DNA of 64,000 bases from positions 1-64,000 of the forward strand of contig CBDFIW010000002.1 of NCBI GenBank assembly GCA_965248255.1, in the 5' to 3' direction. Below, one piece after another: positions 8,339 to 17,568 of the stretch. Both the position numbers and the translations under genes were made by a program. Every line of letters starts with the position of its first letter. Position 1 is the first letter of the stretch. A model generated the notes under the pieces. The model was not told where the DNA came from. It did not search any database and saw only the letters and a program-made list of their open reading frames with translations. The DNA comes from JAKZVK01 sp965248255 (GTDB lineage: Bacteria; Acidobacteriota; Terriglobia; Bryobacterales; UBA6623).

Positions 8339-8533
8339 TCAAACGTTAGGTTTGACGTAAACGTTGAGCCCTATTTTGACCTCCACGCCATTCGCATCTT
8401 TAACGCCGATATTACCCTGAGTCGACGCCACCCTTCTGGTTTTTCCAGAGGCGCTGATGTCGCCGCGGTGGTTCAGGTCAACATGAATCACCAAACGGTT
8501 ATCATCCACCACTTCGAATTTAACGTTTTCCAC
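8339..8533 (-). CDS. Small hypothetical protein
   Basis: A 64-residue soluble protein starting at GTG 8533, supported by a strong AAAGGAGG ribosome site 9 bases upstream. It opens with alternating strands (VKFEVVDDNRLVIHVDL), continues with SASGKTRRVASTQGN and ends with VEVKIGLNVYV, the pattern of a small all-beta fold. Similar short proteins with an ASTxGN motif occur widely in bacteria without known function. It stands alone between the par module and a broken zinc-finger gene. No function is claimed. Confidence 0.7.
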   Translation of the reverse strand: MENVKFEVVDDNRLVIHVDLNHRGDISASGKTRRVASTQGNIGVKDANGVEVKIGLNVYVKPNV

Positions 8534-8621
8534 TGGTATTGGCCTCCTTTGGGGTGGGTCCTACGAACCCACCAATTGTACCTGCCTCGCCACCGATCTG
8601 GGGCAAATCGACCTGCAAGTG

Positions 8622-8931
8622 TTAGCGCCGGAGAGAACATAGTCCACATTGGGGACCCCCGAAAACATGGGGTGAAAAGGTAGGCTGGCAAAGATCCCAG
8701 CTTCGCCAGTGGCACCGTTCCCGGTATTCCCGCTGGCGTTGGCAATGATCGGCCCGAATCTCCGGGTCCTGCTGGTAGCGGCGGTTGGCCCGCCGCCTCT
8801 GTTTGCGCCGCATCCGGCGGCGGCACTCATCCCCGCAGTAGACCTGCCCCCCGATAACAGGAACGGCAGATGTAAAACATCACCCCGCAACCTCGGCAAA
8901 ACAACTGTCGCCACAGCACTTCTCTGGCCAT
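8622..8931 (-). pseudogene. Frameshifted zinc-finger-like protein gene
   Basis: From ATG 8931 the frame reads FCRGCGVMFYICRSCYRG; after a C6 run at 8847-8852 the reading continues in another frame as QVYCGDECRRRMRRKQRRR, NRRYQQDPEIRADHCQRQRE and stops at 8622. The paired CxxC motifs followed by a very basic helix are typical of small zinc-ribbon/finger proteins often found beside mobile elements. A run of five instead of six restores one frame (CYRGQVYC), so a single-base insertion broke the gene or the base is a sequencing error. No transposase lies next to it. Confidence 0.6.
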
Positions 8932-9211
8932 ACCCCGCACGATTCCATAGCGGCCTGTGAGCCTTGAAGGGTTGGCGGGTTCTCTTGTGGTTCTTGTCTG
9001 GGGGACGTGGGAGCATGGGCCGATTGCCTCTGAGCCGCAGGGTCGGGGTCGTCAAGCGTTACCGATGCGCGGTGGAGGCGAAAGCCTCCGGGACGCGATG
9101 ACGCGGAGGAATGGACCGTAACCGAGGCGAGGAGAAAAGACTTGCCCTTTGACTAGAACCCTCCAGCTCTGGCAGGGTGGACAGAGGGTCGCTTCGAACA
9201 GGGCTGTAAAT

Positions 9212-9925
9212 ATGCCGCAGACTCAGAAAACAGTCGGGCGCAGGGTCCAGGCTGATATGCAGAACACAACTGCAGGCTTGATTAAGATTGCACTGGCCGA
9301 TGACCACACGATTTTCCGGGACGGGCTTCGGCGCCTGCTGAGCCTCGAATCGGATTTCGAGGTTGTCGGCGAGGCCAAAGACGGCTCGGAAGTGCTCGGC
9401 ATCCTTGAGGAGAAGCGCCCCGACATCTTGCTGCTGGATCTGCGTATGCCCGGCGTCGACGGACTCTCACTGCTGCAGCGGGTGCAGACCCAGAAGTTGA
9501 CAACGAAGATTATCGTCCTGACCGCTTCGGAAGACGAGGGCGAATATGTACAGGCGATGAAGTACGGTACCTCGGGGATCGTACTCAAACAGACGGCGAC
9601 TGAGTTGCTGATCAAGAGCATCCGGAAGGTCCACAGTGGCGAGATTTGGCTGGACTCGAGAACCACCGCGGCGGTGATGCGTCAGTTTGCTTCGCCGGCG
9701 GACGCGGGTCCGCGCGAGAGGGAGAAGCCGGCGCTGAGTAACCGCGAGCGAGAGATCGTCGCGTGCGTCGCACAGGGGTTCAAGAACAAAGAGATTGCTG
9801 AGAAGATGTTCATCAGGGGGCAGACGGTCAAGAACCACCTCCATAACGTCTTCGACAAGCTGGGCGTCTCAGACCGGCTCGAACTGGCGCTCTACGCCAT
9901 CCACCGCAATATCCGGCCGCTCTGA
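9212..9925 (+). CDS. NarL/LuxR-family response regulator
   Basis: Two-component response regulator. The receiver domain starts at IKIALADDH; phospho-acceptor is the Asp in ILLLDLRMPG, with T in VLTASED and K in SGIVLKQT completing the site. The C-terminal LuxR-type HTH reads LSNREREIVACVAQGFKNKE then IAEKM and TVKNHLHNVFDKLGV. Start choice is uncertain: ATG 9212 has AGGG 10 bases upstream; ATG 9257 (MQNTTAG) lies closer to the conserved domain. No sensor kinase is adjacent, so this is an orphan regulator, and it converges with ispG. Confidence 0.9.
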   Translation: MPQTQKTVGRRVQADMQNTTAGLIKIALADDHTIFRDGLRRLLSLESDFEVVGEAKDGSEVLGILEEKRPDILLLDLRMPGVDGLSLLQRVQTQKLTTKIIVLTASEDEGEYVQAMKYGTSGIVLKQTATELLIKSIRKVHSGEIWLDSRTTAAVMRQFASPADAGPREREKPALSNREREIVACVAQGFKNKEIAEKMFIRGQTVKNHLHNVFDKLGVSDRLELALYAIHRNIRPL

Positions 9926-9964
9926 GCGGCGATTCCACTTGGGTTGTGCTGCAGAGACGGCCGC

Positions 9965-11215
9965 CTAGCCTTGGCGGCCCACGGGTTCGGACGCTCGAAC
10001 CTTGCCCGCATACCGAGTGGCCACGTAGTCGTTGAGGATGGCGATAAAGTCGCGGACGATGCCGTTGCCCTTGAGCGTAGTCACTAGCCTTCCATCGACG
10101 TAGACCGGCGCTTTGGGTTCCTCGAACGTGCCGGGTAGCGAAATACCGATGTCGGAGTGCTTGGATTCGCCCGGCCCGTTGACAACGCATCCCATCACCG
10201 CGACTTTCATCTCTTCGATGCCCGGATGCTCGTTCTTCCAGACCGGCATCTGCGCAAGCAGGTAGGTTTGGATCTCGTTCGCCATCTCTTGGAAGAAAGA
10301 GCTGGTAGTTCGCCCACAGCCCGGGCAAGCCGTGACCTGAGGTGTGAAGCTGCGTAGGTCGAGCGACTGGAGGATCTGCTGGCAGACGATGACCTCCTCG
10401 GTGCGGTCGCCGTTAGGTTGCGGCGTGAGGGACACGCGGATCGTGTCGCCGATGCCTTCCTGGAGCAGAATCGCCAAGCCGGCCGCGGACGACACCACTC
10501 CTTTACTGCCCATGCCGGCCTCGGTCAGCCCGAGGTGCAGCGGGTAGTCGCAACGCGCGGCCAGGTCGCGGTAGACGGCAACCAGGTCCTGCACATTCGA
10601 CACTTTGGCGCTGAGGATGATGCGACTGTGGGGCAAGCCGTAGCGTTCGGCCGCCTCGGCGGAGTTGAGCGCGCTCAGGACGATGGCTTCCCGCGTAACT
10701 TCGGCGGCGTCTTTGGGCTCGGGCCGGGTAGAGTTCTCGTCCATCAATTGCGTGAGCAAAGTTTGATCGAGTGAACCCCAGTTGACGCCGATGCGCACCG
10801 GCTTGCCGTTTTCGACGGCGACCTCGATCATTGTGCGGAAGTTGTCGTCGTGCTTCTTGCCGATGTTGACGTTGCCTGGATTGATGCGGTACTTGGCCAG
10901 CAGACGCGCGCACGCCGGGTGTTTCGCGAGTAGGAGATGACCGTTGTAGTGGAAGTCGCCGATGATCGGCACGCTGACGCCGAACTGGTCGAGGGTGTCG
11001 ACGATTTGGGGCACCGCCTGCGCCGCCGCGTCGTTGTTTACGGTGACCCGCACCCACTCCGAGCCAGCCCGCGCCAGTTCCATCACCTGATTGACCGTCG
11101 CCGTAGTGTCGGCCGTGTCGGTGTTGGTCATCGACTGGACCACGATAGGGTGGCCCGAGCCCACGTTGATGCCGCCGACATCGCAAACCGTGGCTTTTCT
11201 GCGGGGAACCGGCAT
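9965..11215 (-). CDS. ispG: 4-hydroxy-3-methylbut-2-enyl diphosphate synthase
   Basis: IspG (GcpE) converts methylerythritol cyclodiphosphate to HMBPP, the penultimate step of the MEP isoprenoid pathway; it is a cytoplasmic 4Fe-4S enzyme using reduced flavodoxin or ferredoxin. The 416-residue protein shows the TIM-barrel start GHPIVVQSMTNTDT, INPGNVNIGKKHDD, and cluster cysteines in CPGCGRT near residue 297 and GCVVNGPGE near 341. Length fits the two-domain bacterial form rather than the large insert form. dxr of the same pathway lies at 20323-21510. It starts at ATG 11215 and stands alone on this strand. Confidence 0.97.
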   Translation of the reverse strand: MPVPRRKATVCDVGGINVGSGHPIVVQSMTNTDTADTTATVNQVMELARAGSEWVRVTVNNDAAAQAVPQIVDTLDQFGVSVPIIGDFHYNGHLLLAKHPACARLLAKYRINPGNVNIGKKHDDNFRTMIEVAVENGKPVRIGVNWGSLDQTLLTQLMDENSTRPEPKDAAEVTREAIVLSALNSAEAAERYGLPHSRIILSAKVSNVQDLVAVYRDLAARCDYPLHLGLTEAGMGSKGVVSSAAGLAILLQEGIGDTIRVSLTPQPNGDRTEEVIVCQQILQSLDLRSFTPQVTACPGCGRTTSSFFQEMANEIQTYLLAQMPVWKNEHPGIEEMKVAVMGCVVNGPGESKHSDIGISLPGTFEEPKAPVYVDGRLVTTLKGNGIVRDFIAILNDYVATRYAGKVRASEPVGRQG

Positions 11216-11277
11216 GTGGGTCGCCGAGGCGTCGAGAAACTGATTCTATCAGAGGCCCGGGGAACAGATTCTGACCG

Positions 11278-12384
11278 TCACGCCGTCAGGCAGGCCTCGA
11301 GTGAGAGGACCGAAGGTAACTGTGCGTGCAGCAGTTCCCAGCGATCGCCGCCATCCCGCGAGAAGAAGATCTCGCCGCCCGCGGTTCCGACGTAGACGCC
11401 GGCGTCATCGCAAGGGTCTGTCGTCATGGCGTCACGGAGCACGTGGACGTAGGCGTGCTTGCGGGGCAGCCCGCGCGTCAGCTTGCGCCAGGTCTTGCCT
11501 CCATTGCGCGAGCGGTACACGGCAAAGCAAGCGTCGGGCACGTACCGCTGTTCGGGACCGATCTCCGGCACGACGTAGATCGTTTGAGGCGCGTGTGGAT
11601 GGACCGCAATCGGGAAGCCGAAACGGGAGGGGACGCCCTCGGAAATGTCGGTCCAATTCTCCGCCGAGTCGTCGCTTCGGTAGACGCCGCAGTGGTTTTG
11701 CTGGAACAAAGTCCCGGGCAGATCAGGGTGGACGGCCATCTTATGAACGCACTGGCCGACCTCGGGGTATTTGTCGGGCTGGAAGTCAGCCAGCACCCCG
11801 CGGTTCATCGGCCGCCAGGTCTTGCCGTCATCGTCGCTACGGAAGCAGCCCGCGACCGAAATCGCGGCGTACATGCGGTCTTGCTTTGCGGGGTCGGGGA
11901 GGATCGTGTGCACCATCAGACCGCCGCCGGGCTGCCAGATCTTGCGGCTCCTATGGCGGGTCAATCCCTCGACCTCGTACCAGTTCTTCCCCCCGTCGTC
12001 GCTGCGGAACACGCCGGCCGGATCGACGCCGCACCAGAGTGTTTTCGGGCGGGAATCGCGGTCGGGGGCCAGGTGCCAGACGCGTCCGATCGAAAGGCCT
12101 CGCTGGGCTGGGAAGCCTAGGCCTGCGCTTGACTTGCGCCAGGTCCTGCCGCGATTGGAGCTGACTTGCAGGTCGTGTCCCCAAACCATGTGATTGACCG
12201 CAGCCCAAACCCGTTCGGTGCGCAAGTCGAGAGCCAGGTGATTCACTTCCCAACCGGCGAAAAAGGGGCCGTCGATCCGCCAACGCTGGCGCCGGCGATC
12301 GCTGCGAAACAGAAACCCGCCCTTGCGCGTGCCCACGTAGAGATGAACCTCCGTCGCGCGAGACGGACGCTTGTTGGAAGGCAT
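11278..12384 (-). CDS. BNR/sialidase-type beta-propeller protein
   Basis: A 368-residue protein made of repeated blades with Asp-box-like motifs: FRSDDGGKNW, FRSDDDGKTW, YRSDDSAENW, YRSRNGGKTW, FFSRDGGDRW. These are BNR/Asp-box repeats as in sialidases, sortilin-type propellers and photosystem assembly factors. No signal peptide is evident, as it begins with a basic stretch followed by VHLYVGTRKGGFLF, so it may be cytoplasmic. Acidobacteria and Planctomycetes carry many such 'exo-alpha-sialidase-like' proteins of unknown substrate. Catalytic arginine residues of true sialidases cannot be assigned; no enzyme activity is claimed. Confidence 0.85.
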   Translation of the reverse strand: MPSNKRPSRATEVHLYVGTRKGGFLFRSDRRRQRWRIDGPFFAGWEVNHLALDLRTERVWAAVNHMVWGHDLQVSSNRGRTWRKSSAGLGFPAQRGLSIGRVWHLAPDRDSRPKTLWCGVDPAGVFRSDDGGKNWYEVEGLTRHRSRKIWQPGGGLMVHTILPDPAKQDRMYAAISVAGCFRSDDDGKTWRPMNRGVLADFQPDKYPEVGQCVHKMAVHPDLPGTLFQQNHCGVYRSDDSAENWTDISEGVPSRFGFPIAVHPHAPQTIYVVPEIGPEQRYVPDACFAVYRSRNGGKTWRKLTRGLPRKHAYVHVLRDAMTTDPCDDAGVYVGTAGGEIFFSRDGGDRWELLHAQLPSVLSLEACLTA

Positions 12385-12585
12385 CGGCTGCTCCCCCGGG
12401 GAGGACCCCGTTGGATGCGATCATAGCGCACCGTAGCTCAGCATACCGGGCGTAATCTACGACACCCATGGGCAGTCTGATCCTTGCTTCTTGCGGCGCT
12501 GTGCAGACGGGTGCGATTGCTCGCTAACGATCTAGTGCTCTCGCAGTGCTCTGCTAGAGTAGAAAGAGTCAGGAGCCCCCGGCGC

Positions 12586-14703
12586 ATGGAGCGCATTGGA
12601 CGCTACGAGATCATCAGCGAACTCGGCCGGGGCGCCATGGGCATCGTCTACAAGGCCCATGATCCGCGCATCGGACGCGACGTCGCTATCAAAACCATCC
12701 GGCTGGCCGACCAAGGCACACCGGACGAAACGCAGGCGCTAAGGGACCGGCTCTTCCGCGAAGCACAGTCCGCCGGGCGGTTATCGCACCCCGGCATCGT
12801 CACCATCTACGACATCGACGAAGAGGGTGGCCTCGCCTACATTTCGATGGAGTTCGTCGAGGGCCGAACCCTCGAAATGCTGATGGGCGAGGGAAGTGCC
12901 CGCGATGTCGCTTTCCTGGCTCGGTTTATCGAGCAGACCGCGGCCGCTCTCGACTACGCGCACGCGAGCCAAATCGTTCACCGCGACGTCAAACCCGCCA
13001 ACATGATGATCACTCCGCAAGGCGGGGTGAAGGTCACCGACTTCGGTATTGCCCGCATCGCCTCGTCGAAGCTTACTCAGACCGGCACCGTCATGGGTAC
13101 GCCGAGCTACATGTCGCCCGAGCAGGTCCGGGGTGAAGCGGTGGATGGCCGCTCGGATCAGTTCTCCCTGGCCGTGATCGCCTACGAACTGCTCACAGGC
13201 CAGAAACCGTTCAGCGGTGACAACCTGACGGCGGTCATCTTCAAGATCGTCTCCGGCGATCCCGTACCGCTGCGTCAGATCGACGAGACAGTCCCTAGCG
13301 GGCTCGAAGAAGTCGTGCTGCGAGGGCTTCGCAAGACATCAGACGACCGCTTCGAGAGCTGCAAAGCATTCGCCGACGCCTTCCTGGCCCATTGTGCCGG
13401 GTGGTCCAACGCATCGCCCGCCACAACATCCACGACCGTGACGAAGCCCCCGAACCTGCCGCTGGAAGCTCCCGAGATGGGAGAGACCTTGCCGGCTACG
13501 GCCCGGAAGCCCGCTGCCGAAACAACGGAGCTCGAACGGACTGCGCCTGTCATGGCGGCCTCGAAACCGCCGTTGCCCCCGCTGACTTCGCACACCATGA
13601 GGGCCCAAGCAGGCATCGAGGAGGAGGAAGCCTCTGTTGTGGAGCCGCCTGCCCGCCGCCGGCGTCGGTGGCCTTGGTTGGCGGTGCCGGGGGCGGTTCT
13701 GCTCGGTCTCGGCGCCGGCCTGGTGGCAAAGAACCCGTGGCTGCTCGACGATCCTGTGGGGTTGGTCAACCTGGTCGCCCAAGACTTGACGGACTCAGGC
13801 TCCGGGCAACTCCAAGCTGGTGGCGGACCCATATCCCTCTCCGCGCCGCCACTGCCGGTGGCGGCGGACCCGCCTGCCGGCACGAGCCTCGAAACGGCAG
13901 GGAGTGCTTCCGACCCGGCCACCTTCGATGCCGAGGGGACACCACGAGCCGCCGAGTCTTCAGACGGCGACACGAGCGGTATAGCCGGGCCGGAAACTGC
14001 CTCGCCTGACACGCCTGCCAAAACGACGCCTCCCAAGCCGGCTGTGCCCGCTCCGACACTCGTCAAGGTGGATTTCTCGAGTCAGGCCTCGAACGCCCGC
14101 ATCATCGTGGACCGCGACTCGAAGTTGACATGTACCGCTCCGTGTTCGCTTGCCTTGCCCCGGGGAGTCCACTCGGCCGTGGCTAGTTCGGCGGGCTTTC
14201 GGCCCATGCAGAAGTCGTTCCGGTTAGGTTCCGATCCACAACAGCTGAACTTCGAATTGGTCGCCATCGCCGGCATGGCGCTTATCACCAGCCGTCCCGA
14301 CGAGGCGGACGTATTCGTCGACGGGAAAAAGAGGGATGAAAGAACGAGCGCGCAGTTGCAGCTCTCTCCCGGGTACCACGTGATTCTCGTCGAGAAAGCG
14401 GGCGCCGGTTCCGCCGAGCGAAGCGTGCTGATCGAAGCAGACCAGCTCCAACACTTCCCGTTTAGTTTGCGGCCCGGAGACCCCGTGCGCGGCACGATGG
14501 TGGTCAAGACGACGCCGCCCGGCGCCCTCATCGTGCTCAATGGCCGTGACCGCCGGGGCACGACCCCCAGCGAACTGGAGTTGCCTCCTGGCGTTTACGG
14601 CCTACGCTTGTCGCTGGATGGCCACCAGGCGGTCGGCCGCGAGGTGAAGGTTGCCCGCCAACAGACGCAGACCGTGGAGATTACCCTCCAGCCTCAGAAC
14701 TGA
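12586..14703 (+). CDS. Membrane Ser/Thr protein kinase with PEGA repeats
   Basis: PknB-like Hanks-type kinase, 705 residues from ATG 12586, chosen because AGGAG lies 10 bases upstream and the kinase fold starts at once (RIGRYEIISELGRGAMGIVY). Catalytic motifs: GRGAMGIVYKA, VAIKT, HRDVKPANMM, VTDFGIA and MSPEQVRG, all intact. A Pro-rich linker follows, then a basic stop-transfer patch and one membrane segment at about 360-385 (WLAVPGAVLLGLGAGLVA). The outer part holds three PEGA-like domains at roughly 490-555, 565-625 and 635-705. The layout is an inner-membrane signalling kinase with an extracytoplasmic sensor typical of Acidobacteria. Its ligand and substrates are unknown. Confidence 0.95.
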   Translation: MERIGRYEIISELGRGAMGIVYKAHDPRIGRDVAIKTIRLADQGTPDETQALRDRLFREAQSAGRLSHPGIVTIYDIDEEGGLAYISMEFVEGRTLEMLMGEGSARDVAFLARFIEQTAAALDYAHASQIVHRDVKPANMMITPQGGVKVTDFGIARIASSKLTQTGTVMGTPSYMSPEQVRGEAVDGRSDQFSLAVIAYELLTGQKPFSGDNLTAVIFKIVSGDPVPLRQIDETVPSGLEEVVLRGLRKTSDDRFESCKAFADAFLAHCAGWSNASPATTSTTVTKPPNLPLEAPEMGETLPATARKPAAETTELERTAPVMAASKPPLPPLTSHTMRAQAGIEEEEASVVEPPARRRRRWPWLAVPGAVLLGLGAGLVAKNPWLLDDPVGLVNLVAQDLTDSGSGQLQAGGGPISLSAPPLPVAADPPAGTSLETAGSASDPATFDAEGTPRAAESSDGDTSGIAGPETASPDTPAKTTPPKPAVPAPTLVKVDFSSQASNARIIVDRDSKLTCTAPCSLALPRGVHSAVASSAGFRPMQKSFRLGSDPQQLNFELVAIAGMALITSRPDEADVFVDGKKRDERTSAQLQLSPGYHVILVEKAGAGSAERSVLIEADQLQHFPFSLRPGDPVRGTMVVKTTPPGALIVLNGRDRRGTTPSELELPPGVYGLRLSLDGHQAVGREVKVARQQTQTVEITLQPQN

Positions 14704-14736
14704 TAACTGTTCGCCAGAGAGATCGATGTGGGCGGC

Positions 14737-15339
14737 TCAGGGCCTCTCGGTCGGTGGCTTGTCTCCAAGGCCCGGTAGGACGGCCTTGTGGCCTCCCCCG
14801 GCCTCGCCGGCCAGCAGGTCATCGACGCTCCGGTAGGCATAGATGACTGGAGCATCGTTTTGCATCAGCCCGCCGGTATCGGCCGTCGGCCCGTAGTTGC
14901 TGTGCACGTCCCGATTGTCCATCCGCAGCATGGCCATCTGCTGGCCGCGATGGTGTGAGGTGTGCGCGATGCGCCGTACCATCACCCAGGCGCGGCTGCG
15001 GCGCACGTCGAAAAAGGTGACCTCCTGCTCCCACCAGTCCTCCGCCGTGGACCGAAGCGCGTCCAGGCGCCTGCCCGAATCTTCCGCATAGCGACGGATA
15101 AACTTGATGCGCGTTTCCTGCTTGGGCACAGGAGGTGCACCGACGTCGATACCGAGGATCGTGCGAAACCACAGATCTTCGCTGACGCATTGGTGCACCA
15201 TCTGTTCGCACACGCTGCGGCCGCGAGGATCGGTTGGGTGAGGGCGGATCGGCAGGTCGTCGTCGCGAAACATACTCCAGACGCTGACGACCTTCAGCCG
15301 CTCCGTTTCGTACGTGTCGATCAGGAACTGGTATCGCAT
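14737..15339 (-). CDS. DinB/YfiT-family metal-binding protein
   Basis: A 200-residue four-helix-bundle protein of the DinB superfamily. The three metal-ligand positions are visible as MVHQCVSED near the N-terminal third and HTSHHRGQQM later in the chain; the HxxxHHRGQ pattern is the family signature. ATG 15339 (MRYQFLIDTY) is chosen because GAGAGGTG precedes it; the frame stays open upstream but without a better start. DinB-like proteins are thiol-dependent S-transferases or proteins of unknown role and are abundant in Acidobacteria. The gene converges with the PEGA kinase gene. Confidence 0.88.
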   Translation of the reverse strand: MRYQFLIDTYETERLKVVSVWSMFRDDDLPIRPHPTDPRGRSVCEQMVHQCVSEDLWFRTILGIDVGAPPVPKQETRIKFIRRYAEDSGRRLDALRSTAEDWWEQEVTFFDVRRSRAWVMVRRIAHTSHHRGQQMAMLRMDNRDVHSNYGPTADTGGLMQNDAPVIYAYRSVDDLLAGEAGGGHKAVLPGLGDKPPTERP

Positions 15340-15772
15340 GAGCACCTCTCTCGTTTCGTATCGAGTGAAGCAAAGGTTTCGGCCCCGCTGCAAGCGTACG
15401 GAGGTACGCACCTGCTCAGGCGCGTCGCTCGAAGGAAGCTCCCCGCGCAACAAGCCGTTTCGCGGCCGGAGCTTGCGTTATCTGCAAAACAGGCCGACGT
15501 TTTCCGAACATAGTAAGGGGAAAACCCTAAATCCCCGCGGCGGCTGAGAGGCAGTTCGCTTACGCCAAAAGCGCGCTGGTGGTCCCGGGCCGACCATTCC
15601 GGTCTCGTTCGTGTGCGATAATAGATGGACTGTTGGTTTCTCGCACGTGCTGCTCAACTGTTTCTTGCGGATCACGAGGGTGGCCGGCTCGATCCGATCG
15701 CTCCCCCCGCCGGTGATAGGCTGAGACAGCCGAGAACTCACGACAGTGTTTTGATGAATAGGAGATTCTGTA
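15340..15772. other. Intergenic region and probable cold-shock leader
   Basis: No gene recognised. The right part would form the 5' untranslated leader of the cold-shock gene; such leaders act as RNA thermosensors in several bacteria. I saw no confirmed structure and do not place a promoter. Confidence 0.35.
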
Positions 15773-15982
15773 GTGAGAGAGCAAGGTACAGTGAAGTGGT
15801 TCAATGACGCCAAGGGCTATGGATTCATCCAGCGCTCGAGCGGCGATGATGTTTTTGTGCACTTCTCGGCCATTACGGGCGAGGGGTACCGCACTCTTCA
15901 GGAGGGCTCACAAGTAGAGTTCGAAGTGCAGGAGGGCCCCAAAGGCCTTCAGGCTGTCAACGTAACCGGCGCGACCAGCTAG
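15773..15982 (+). CDS. CspA-family cold-shock protein
   Basis: A 69-residue single cold-shock domain that binds single-stranded RNA/DNA as a chaperone. Both ribonucleoprotein motifs are clear: KGYGFIQ (RNP1) and DVFVHFSAI (RNP2), preceded by GTVKWFND. The start is GTG 15773, with AGGAGA 8 bases upstream. Length is the standard for the family. It stands alone with several hundred bases of upstream non-coding sequence, in keeping with post-transcriptional control of such genes. Confidence 0.96.
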   Translation: MREQGTVKWFNDAKGYGFIQRSSGDDVFVHFSAITGEGYRTLQEGSQVEFEVQEGPKGLQAVNVTGATS

Positions 15983-16228
15983 GAAGCCGCCGGCAGCAGT
16001 ACTGCTCCTTCCCGTCGTCAGGTGTGCTGAGACACCCTACCTTGAGGAGCTTGACGGTGCGGCTCGCAAGAGCAGTTCTTGCACCGCGTGGGCGTACGAG
16101 TCTGCCTGCGCGCACGTAGGCATCGACTCCGCCGACGGGTCTGCTGCGTTCATGAATGGATGGGCGGCTTGGCCCGCCACGCACCGCGCAGCCTCTACAG
16201 TAGCCCCTTGGTGCGCGGCGACTCGTCG

Positions 16229-17527
16229 TTACGAAGAGACGAGCAGCCGTAAGTCACGGACGTTGTTGCCGGTCGGTCCCATCGTCAAGTCGTCTCCGAG
16301 ACGCTTGAAGAAGTGATAGGAGTCCGAGCGTCTCTGAAAGTCTTCGGCGTCCATGCCGAGTTCATGGGCTCGGGAGAGGGTGGATCCGTCTGCCACGGCT
16401 CCGGCTGCGGGTGAGTTGCCATCGACCCCGTCGGTGCCGGCGCTGACAACAGCGATGTTCTTGCCGGCGATCTTCCGAGCGCATTCGAGAACGAAAGCTT
16501 GGTTCCTTCCGCCCTGGCCGTCTCCGGTCACCGCACAACTCAACTCGCCACCGGTTAGCACGGCGACGGTCGCGTCGGGGTGCGCCTGTTTGCCGTGCTC
16601 CAGCTTGCCAAGGAGGTGATCGACGGCCTTCTCTAGCGGCCAGTCGTCCACCGACAGATCGGCTTCCACCACCCACCCCAGATCCTTCACCTGCGCGGTC
16701 AGCCCCCCGACGCCGTCCTGATTGTCGAGCAGACAATGCCACAAGCTGCCCTGGAACGCCTCACTGTCGGGCTTCGGCGTCTCCGGAATGCGGCGGTCGT
16801 GGAAAAAGCTTCGGATCGAGGTCGGGAGACTCTCGAGGAGGCTTAGGCGCTCGACAATCTCGTAGCAGTCGCCAACCGTCGACTCATCTGGCAGGGTCGG
16901 CCCCGAGGCGACGGTCGAGGGCCTATCCGGCGGCACGTCGGAAACGTATAGCGTCAACTGCCGTGCAGGATGGGCCTGCTCGGCCAGCCGTCCGCCCTTG
17001 GTGGCGGAGAAGTGCTTACGCAGCACGTTCATCTCGACAATATCTGCGCCGCATGTGACCAGCAAGCGATAGAACTCCCGCAGGTCGTCGAGGGAGATCT
17101 CATCCGAGACTGGTTTCTCACAGATGGCCGAGCCGCCCCCTGACGTCAGGTATATCACCAGATGGTGTGGCTTGAGATCGTCCAGAAGCTCCAGAGCCAC
17201 GTTGGCCGCATGCACGCTCTGGCCATCGGGATAGGGGTGCCCTCCTTGATAGGTGACGAAGTACGGCAGCGTGTCAGGCGGTAGAGCCGAGCTGACCGCG
17301 ATTCCCGACAAGACCCGCGGCCGGACGATTCTGGACATTTCCTGCGCCATGGGGAAGGCCGCCTTGCCGATCGCCACCGCCAAGATTTTCTTGAACGGCG
17401 CCAACTCGACGCGATCGTTCCCGATTCCGAGCACGCCGTCGCGGCAGACGACCTTCCGCGGCATGTGCCGCTCGAGGGCCAGCTCCTCGATCGTAGACAG
17501 GAAGAGGCGGCGCAGTATGTCTTTCAT
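16229..17527 (-). CDS. Glycerate 2-kinase, MOFRL family
   Basis: Phosphorylates D-glycerate to 2-phosphoglycerate in the cytoplasm. The 432-residue protein carries the DUF4147 N-terminal domain (VAIGKAAFPMA, TSGGGSA, LRKHFSATKGGRLA, SDVPPDRPSTVASGPT) and the C-terminal MOFRL domain (VLTGGELSCAVTGDGQGGRN and SAGTDGVDGNSPAAGA). Length and both domains fit functional members. The next gene upstream on the same strand is a 2-hydroxyacid dehydrogenase of the glyoxylate/hydroxypyruvate type, 42 bases away, so the two form an operon feeding glyoxylate or hydroxypyruvate carbon into glycolysis. Confidence 0.95.
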   Translation of the reverse strand: MKDILRRLFLSTIEELALERHMPRKVVCRDGVLGIGNDRVELAPFKKILAVAIGKAAFPMAQEMSRIVRPRVLSGIAVSSALPPDTLPYFVTYQGGHPYPDGQSVHAANVALELLDDLKPHHLVIYLTSGGGSAICEKPVSDEISLDDLREFYRLLVTCGADIVEMNVLRKHFSATKGGRLAEQAHPARQLTLYVSDVPPDRPSTVASGPTLPDESTVGDCYEIVERLSLLESLPTSIRSFFHDRRIPETPKPDSEAFQGSLWHCLLDNQDGVGGLTAQVKDLGWVVEADLSVDDWPLEKAVDHLLGKLEHGKQAHPDATVAVLTGGELSCAVTGDGQGGRNQAFVLECARKIAGKNIAVVSAGTDGVDGNSPAAGAVADGSTLSRAHELGMDAEDFQRRSDSYHFFKRLGDDLTMGPTGNNVRDLRLLVSS

Positions 17528-17568
17528 GAGGCCAAACAGCAGGCCGGCGGATCGCCGGGCCCGCGGGA

